Below are positions 63,801-64,000 of a DNA stretch of 64,000 nucleotides, piece by piece (position 1 is the first letter of the stretch; the number at the start of each line of letters is the position of its first letter). The translations under genes were made by a program, and so were the position numbers. The stretch is from Vibrio maritimus. GTDB lineage: Bacteria > Pseudomonadota > Gammaproteobacteria > Enterobacterales > Vibrionaceae. The DNA lies in assembly GCF_021441885.1 (NCBI RefSeq), contig NZ_CP090439.1, positions 868,001-932,000 of the forward strand, given 5' to 3'. Under the pieces are notes generated by a model. That model did not search any database and was not told the origin of the DNA. It saw only the letters and a program-made list of their open reading frames with translations.

Positions 63801-64000
63801 TGTCGATAACCTTGATGGTCAGTTTATCGCTCAAACGGATACAGATGGTACCTATGGCACCTTCTCTATTACCGTCGAGGGTAACTGGAGCTTTGTCGCG
63901 AACGATGCGCTTAACTCTCTCGCAGATGGTGAAGAAGTTGTCGAGACCTTTAATGTGCAGTCTATTGATGGCACCACTTCAACCGTCACTATCACGATAA
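45823..64000 (+). CDS. Giant LapA/RTX-type VCBS-repeat adhesin, N-terminal part (3' end beyond window)
   Basis: One frame stays open from the ATG at 45823 to the window edge (6,059 codons and counting, no stop). The N-terminus (MNVAALLGLVEISGTLVLDK, residues 1-105) resembles the retention module of LapA-type adhesins. ATAAGG around 105-110 contains TAAG (106-109), the LapG protease cleavage motif. About fifty VCBS/Ig-like modules of 95-121 residues follow. Each ends in a GTND-type motif and contains a YG(T/S/Q)(F/V/L)-D-G-W(T/S)F core. Such proteins are exported by a type I system and held at the cell surface until LapG cuts them; export signal and RTX repeats would lie beyond the edge. No other window gene belongs to the system. 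Confidence 0.92.
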   Translation, partial: MNVAALLGLVEISGTLVLDKNGKIVLLPEGIEARPGDVELSPDNLVPDVELREALFAQNFGEQSFGEQSGDDSSLSLAFGDDQDAADIIAQIEAGEDPTQNEDQATAAGGELSSSITDAATVEATQVQILAETLFETIGLDRQALSPTQTNTLVDIFINSAPVTVFDARTFDEESTDGELGLTFPSDADGNSVIVTITELPVLGQITLADGTPVILGQTLTQQEFESLQFDAPEEYTLGDDAGQFTYSADDGQGQENSVQEGGVLLTINPVNDIPVIDDVGDGTLVEAGNLDDGQVVEGVNTATGTIVAQDNDTDSVLTYGVQADTNEYGQLSVDPQTGEWVFTLDNRSSATQSLKEGESVETSFEITVTDDKGAVVTETLTLTINGTNDLPTFDAGGDAAGTVTEQGDGIGSDNIALGTLSVTDVDDDASLTFQVESAQTEYGFFSIDENGKWQFDLDNDASVTQALADGESKTINYTVSVTDEFGAKSEEVVSITIIGTNDTPEIKDPRGTTGAVSEAGNRDDGTVVPGKDTDTGIIRASDSDGTLSFTTSDTSPYGTFAVEESTGVWRFTLDNTSTESQALKEGQTVEAVFNVKVADETGAFVIQPIIVEIFGTNDQPTIASSSELSGTVVESGKNVDGTPSASGTLVGEDVDADATLTFYVEDGASDYGQFVLKPNGEWTFELDNNSATTQALNAGDTVDITYQVIVRDEFGAENTETLTITIVGTNDAPSIVGTSFGQLTEDNIDDIDADTNQLTVEDTLTVSDVDDGESKFQSEVVVGDGNFTNGELTIDEVGNWVFTIPNEDAQVQALGAGETVKQTFTVKTVDGTEHTITVDIVGTNDVPVLIAGSNDEGTVTEDDTLTILSDSGKLTIDDVDGADEEVFQTDPTTFTSVSTVAGGENGAVGTLTLLEDGSWTYDIANSAVEYLSTGDTATETFTVLSADGTSFDIVITINGTNDAPVIADSSELAGTVVEAGHLDAGAVVDGTSAISGQLVTSDVDLADGEVLDFSVANDSNPYGSVSIDQNGLWTFELANDADATQKLEEGETATVTFDVVVTDDKHLSSTKEVTITIQGTNDKPYLTEGSTVVDSVREIGHSESGDQLAEGQINAADYDLADNAALSFAFDSGNTTTSVENAYGTFNINADGSWTFTLDNTKPATQALEAGESVTVDINAYIIDDRDAYISQNLTVTINGTNDAPVIADTSEIVGTVTEAGHEDAGDTVAGTPIIDGQIFASDVDLAEGDVLDYSIENDANPYGSVSIDQNGLWTFELDNGAAATQALEEGESATVTFDVVVTDDQNVTATQTVTITVEGTNDKPYLTTGGIFADSVTESGFNEAGDQLAEGQINAADYDLADNAALSFAFDSGNTTTSVENAYGTFNINSDGSWTFTLDNTKPATQALEAGESVTVDINAYIIDDRDAYISQNLTVTINGTNDAPVIADTSEIVGTVTEAGHEDAGDTVAGTPIIDGQIFASDVDLAEGDMLDYSIENDANPYGTVSIDQNGLWTFELDNGAVATQALEEGESATVTFDVVVTDDQNVTATQTVTITLEGTNDKPYLTTGGIFADSVTESGFNEAGDQLAEGQINAADYDLADNAALSFAFDSGNTTTSVENDYGTFNINADGSWSFTLDNTKPATQALEAGESVTVDINAYIIDDRDAYISQNLTVTINGTNDAPVIADTSEIVGTVTEAGHEDAGDTVAGTPTIDGQIFASDVDLADGDVLDYSVVNDSNPYGSVSIDQNGLWTFELDNGAAATQALEEGESATVTFDVVVTDDQNVTATQTVTITVEGTNDKPYLTTGGIFADSVTEAGFNETGDQLAEGQINAADYDLADNAALSFAFDSGNAMTSVENDYGTFNINADGSWTFTLDNTKPATQALEAGESVTVDINAYIIDDRDAYISQNLTVTINGTNDAPVIANTSEITGTVVEAGHEDAGDTVAGTSTIDGQIFASDVDLAEGDVLDYSIENDSNPYGTVSIDQNGLWTFELDNGAAATQALEEGESATVTFDVVVTDDQNVTATQTVTITVEGTNDKPYLTTGGIFADSVTEAGFNEAGDQLAEGQINAADYDLADNADLNFAFDSSNTTTSVENAYGTFNINADGSWTFTLDNTKPATQALEAGESVTVGINAYIIDDRDAYISQNLTVTINGTNDAPVIANTSEITGTVVEAGHEDAGDTVAGTPTIDGQIFASDVDLAEGDVLDYSVLNDSNPYGSVSIDQNGLWTFELDNGAAATQALEEGESATVTFDVVVTDDQNVTATQTVTITVEGTNDKPYLTTGGIFADSVTEAGFNEAGDQLAEGQINAADYDLADNADLNFAFDSSNTTTSVENAYGTFNINADGSWTFTLDNTKPATQALEAGESVTVGINAYIIDDRDAYISQNLTVTINGTNDAPVIANTSEITGTVVEAGHEDAGDTVAGTPTIDGQIFASDVDLAEGDVLDYSVLNDSNPYGSVSIDQNGLWTFELDNGAAATQALEEGESATVTFDVVVTDDQNVTATQTVTITVEGTNDKPYLTTGGIFTDSVTESGFNEIGDQLAEGQINAADYDLADGQQLSFAFDSGNTTTSVENAYGTFNINADGSWTFTLDNTKPSTQALEAGESVTVDINAYIIDDRDAYISQNLTVTINGTNDAPVIANTSEIAGTVVEAGHEDAGDTVVGTPIIDGQIFASDVDLAEGDVLDYSIENDANPYGTVSINQNGLWTFELDNGAAATQALEEGESATVTFDVVVTDDQNVTATQTVTITVQGTNDKPYLTTGGIFADSVTESGFNQAGEQLAEGQINSADYDLADGQQLSFAFDSGNTTTSVENAYGTFNINADGSWTFTLDNTKPATQALEAGESVTVDINAYIIDDRDAYISQNLIVTINGTNDAPVIANTSEITGTVVEAGHEDDGDTVAGTPTIDGQIFASDVDLAEGDVLDYSVVNDSNPYGSVSIDQNGLWTFELDNTSAATQALEEGDSVEVTFDVVVTDDQNVTATQTVTITVEGTNDKPYLTTGGIFTDSVTESGFNEAGDQLAEGQINAADYDLADNTDLNFAFDSSNTTTSVENDYGTFNINADGSWTFTLDNTKPATQALETGESVTVDINAYIIDDRDAYISQNLTVTINGTNDAPVIANTSEITGTVVEAGHEDAGDTVAGTPTIDGQIFASDVDLAEGDVLDYSIENDANPYGTVSIDQNGLWTFELDNGAGATQALEEGESATVTFDVVVTDDQNVTATRTVTITVEGTNDKPYLTTGGIFTDSVTESGFNEAGDQLAEGQINAADYDLADNADLNFAFDSDNTSTSVENDYGTFNINADGSWTFTLDNTKPATQALREGESTTVDIDAFIIDDRDAYISQTLTVTINGTNDQPTISGTNTGDVIEDRNVIREDGVRYIKSEGSLRVDDVDTGESLFNTTVEPQGSPLGTLTINAQGDWDYEVNTRERAIQQLGLDETMQESFRVYSVDGTSFETITITITGTNDRPRIRGDRTGDVTENAEGDDSTVTATGDLNPRDVDVTDVHTWSVVGSSEGQYGSFTINATTGTWEYTLDNAKADSLSQDQLVTETFTVQVDDGNGGTRTQNVTIDVTGTNDALVLSGDDSATLVEDLDVTESGVIDVDDIDINDTFQYRVVDPQGNLGSLSIDQNGKWTYTLDQSLSDHLEQGVRYEAGQTGGEKIFEVEVTDGTATKVFEVRIDVIGTNDAPDIGGTRTGILYEVDGYEQTVGADLSTQDPDENETESWVINDSNAGVGTYGTLTLDPATGEWLYTLGVSDGQKASVDGLAHDSVVTETFSVSVTDKYNAVSTKTITITVNGDNDRPVIGGTLSGEVTEDAHPDNDTANPITATGTLTDGDVDIGDDHTWFINSTKGQYGSISIDPQTGEWVYTLNNSNPTVQGLKGIDAETLTDTFTVTVRDDSGASDNTATQTITVTIKGTNDAPEVKGETSGSVIEASTGRSTATGDLSVSDVDTTDSHTWAVENEDSGTGQATGTYGYMSVDDNGKWTYQLQSDWDATREIPPGESRTDTFDIVVTDEGGLTDTITVTVTVAGTNTDPEIAVKPEYNVIEDGDVLSGTIIAGVPTQNDLDNNVIGAGDPDLSEVVSWSVLDEGQYGTFSIDESTGTWQYVLNNNLNAVDSLDKGDTLDDTVRIRVLDKFGHESIQDINIEIIGENDAPNIRGAQTRTISEDTIEAGNYTSTGQLRPGDVDADDTHQWEISDANSGRGEYGSLILSSSGEWTFTFDQLDKLDDIKSLKPGERVSDTFEVTVTDSHGETSTEFVTIRIEGQNDAPTVTGDVSGRFIEDNDTPNDLSDDNTTITGRAILEDVDNDDFAEFVVLDGQARNTYNGLRGDLSIDKDGNWEFTPNNESLQALADGETQTEVFTVLAQDQNGATITQDITITIEGINDVPEVAGDADGTVVEDGTVENLGVDLTRAEGQLVATDVDNDSSIKAWSIENSGVGAYGTFTVDNNGKWTYVIDNSLPATQALTAGQTEQETFYVVATDNEGGVSERYPVVINVVGQNDFGNGGPGGTTKVDDSLLDVKEDDTLTDSDDDADASTPLVGDLTVTPISGGVYGTLVASNDNGDATWTYQLDNDSPLTQGLEEGQTATETWRVIDEDGNYVNVTVTVEGKADKPEITFETDTGDFENGTIELGEAKEDVTDSLSGLLSVFDPDFGETHEWSIVDLQGDPASSEGLYGSLSIDQTTGQWTYVLDQGVELPAEDEVFDTFFVKVSDTDPNEPLVSKTDIREVKIKIVGSAENVDNPNPGDEKIIVETFTANEDNADSSETGTGDASIVITSQDAGGPLALDPSLGLGDQITWTLIDGSGTYGDITVNQDGTWVFTLDNDSQAVQSLQEGETRQDVFEVYAVDQYGKTIVDDGGLPQTLEIVVNVNGQNDAPTLDADVEETIVADDSDQTISGQLTVSDVDTQDQGLHTWAATPDGNVNTDYGTLTFNSDGSWSYVVDPNNSDIIALAANESIAQSWEVTVTDPSGLTDTQTLTINIQGENQPPTMSTVDGAVTEDDLGGSGVVSVTNDIVLDDLDTNDTVTLTAANLNGTYGQFVVDPDTNTWSYELYNDAAHVQALGEGVSVTEEFTIRATDSFGAEVTQTVEVTVTGSNDRPTLSGAVTGSVSDNPGSSASGQVTVADVDVGDNHSFSVKQDSDLGNFSIDSNGNWTFEVDPNNAEINALAKGQTKTIQVSVVATDDSGVAATNESNEHLISITIVGTNDAPQIVDIGQQLATENTNTQLSGTFDDGDVDTVNIADDHEWEVVSGDPRGELTVDPTTGAWTFELTGDFEYLSEGETLPVPLTYEVKVTDEHGASDTITVEFQVTGTNDAPQVVAGDTVATGTVYEDPIGAESGTAAGEVKISDVDQSDTHSFSLSDSGMVTEVVGTYGTLKLIAGDTADTVKWEYVIDQSKADSLNDGPVNESFDLYIESLVGGVSQGDAITQTIDVTVQGRNDAAIVSSDSQTRDETDAALEITGNLDATDVDNPDDTFTIQSDVQGTYGTFSIESDGKWTFTASESYDYLNAGQSVSETFQVTTIDGTPTSVTVKIEGTNDAAHVSVGSVITDETDAALTITDSLTSTDIDNPNNAFTPSSETGTYGSFSIAADGVWSFIANQSFDYLNVGENVSETFDVTSADGTPSTVTVQINGTNDAATISAAAVELTESNSVLTTGGTLTASDPDNLDNVFIAQASTTGTLGTFTLSASGAWTFEANSAYDNLADGERVEESFDVFSIDGTKSQVTIGITGTNDAATVDSADVSLQETNAALTTGGTLKSVDVDNDDDTFIAQTGINGNHGQFSIDEDGVWTYVANEAFNNLNSGDSVSDTFIVKSIDGTESSVKVTINGTNDAATISAVDQVLDETDLALSTGGTLTSSDPDNLDNKFIAQSSVAGDHGVFTIDEDGAWSYVADSAYDNLNDGDSLVDSFDVQSIDGTVSTVKVTIEGTNDAATVSSAAVRLSETDAVLSTSGTLTASDVDNLDGQFIAQTDTDGTYGTFSITVEGNWSFVANDALNSLADGEEVVETFNVQSIDGTTSTVTITI
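46138..46149 (+). other. LapG-type cleavage motif (TAAG) in the adhesin N-terminus
   Basis: Codons 106-109 read Thr-Ala-Ala-Gly, preceded by DPTQNEDQA. In LapA of Pseudomonas fluorescens the periplasmic protease LapG cuts between the two alanines of a TAAG at nearly the same position. Cleavage would release the adhesin, under c-di-GMP control via LapD in known systems. Confidence 0.8.
49151..55657 (+). repeat. Nine exact 723-bp tandem repeats inside the adhesin
   Basis: The landmark CCGAAGGTC (or near variant) starts at 49151, 49874, 50597, 51320, 52043, 52766, 53489, 54212 and 54935, always 723 bases apart, and again at 55658 where the copy decays. Each unit encodes 241 residues: two VCBS modules of about 120 and 121 residues ending GTNDAP and GTNDKP. 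Units 1-2 and units 5-6 are nearly identical, pointing to recent duplication or gene conversion. Confidence 0.95.
62224..64000 (+). repeat. Second, diverged tandem repeat series of about 297 bp in the adhesin
   Basis: GTNDA-type landmarks fall at 62224 (RNDA), 62521, 62815, 63112, 63409 and 63706, at 297-base spacing (one unit is 294). Each 99-residue unit has the pattern DETDAALTTGGTLTSxDxDN ... GTF(S/T)I ... W(T/S)F ... DGT. Units differ at many positions, so this series is older than the 723-bp array. It continues off the window. Confidence 0.85.

Overview
The window looks like chromosomal DNA of a marine gammaproteobacterium, most likely a Vibrio (inferred from content, not from a marker gene). 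Supporting signs are moderate GC, a VasX/MIX-type T6SS effector with an adjacent membrane immunity candidate, two MdaB quinone reductases, a two-adaptor RND pump resembling Vibrio VexIJK, E. coli-like PTS and galactitol genes, and a giant LapA/RTX-type adhesin. No rRNA, tRNA, insertion sequence or CRISPR array was seen.

Layout. 1-4.0 kb: a secreted protein cut by the window edge, a beta-lactamase-family serine hydrolase coupled to it, a MalY/PatB-type C-S lyase, a glyoxalase-fold protein and a small conserved protein. 4.0-5.8 kb: a divergent XRE-cupin regulator (SutR/YdcN type) and BenE/YdcO transporter, with two near-identical 18-bp palindromes between them. 5.9-13.3 kb: a complete galactitol (gat) locus: gatABC (PTS), gatD and gatY on the minus strand, gatZ plus a DeoR regulator on the plus strand, and a second paralogous DeoR regulator. 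13.4-19.9 kb: a minus-strand array reading MBL-fold hydrolase, bufferin/HvfA-like Cys peptide, DUF692 (MNIO) enzyme, HvfC/DUF2063 partner, DoxX, then cydA-cydB-cydX, ending at a long hairpin terminator. The first five genes overlap or abut. A perfect 20-bp palindrome lies just upstream of cydA, and an FNR-like box lies upstream of the array.

20-28 kb: an MFS exporter, a peroxiredoxin-like protein, an exported small protein, a divergent HxlR regulator and DsbA/FrnE-like oxidoreductase, a 5'-nucleotidase-like lipoprotein with altered metal motifs, mdaB, a DoxX-like membrane protein and a LysR regulator. 28.3-32.7 kb: the VasX-like effector and its immunity candidate, which starts at TTG. 33-38 kb: a second mdaB and a fructose-type PTS group (EIIB, a degenerate HPr-EIIA fusion, an AraC regulator and an EIIABC permease). 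38.2-44.4 kb: a TetR regulator divergent from two lipoprotein adaptors and an RND pump, with three matching operator-like sites between. 44.7-45.5 kb: a small double-CxxC protein and an Lrp/AsnC regulator.

45.8 kb to the right edge: one open reading frame of at least 6,059 codons, still open at the end. It begins with a retention-module-like N-terminus carrying a TAAG LapG-type cleavage motif at residues 106-109. About fifty VCBS/Ig-like modules follow. Among them are nine exact-register 723-bp tandem repeats, some nearly identical, and a divergent 297-bp repeat series near the right edge.

The strongest candidate for an undescribed system is the MBL / Cys-peptide / MNIO / HvfC / DoxX / CydABX array, which suggests that a metal-related modified-peptide pathway and a copper-free terminal oxidase are used together.
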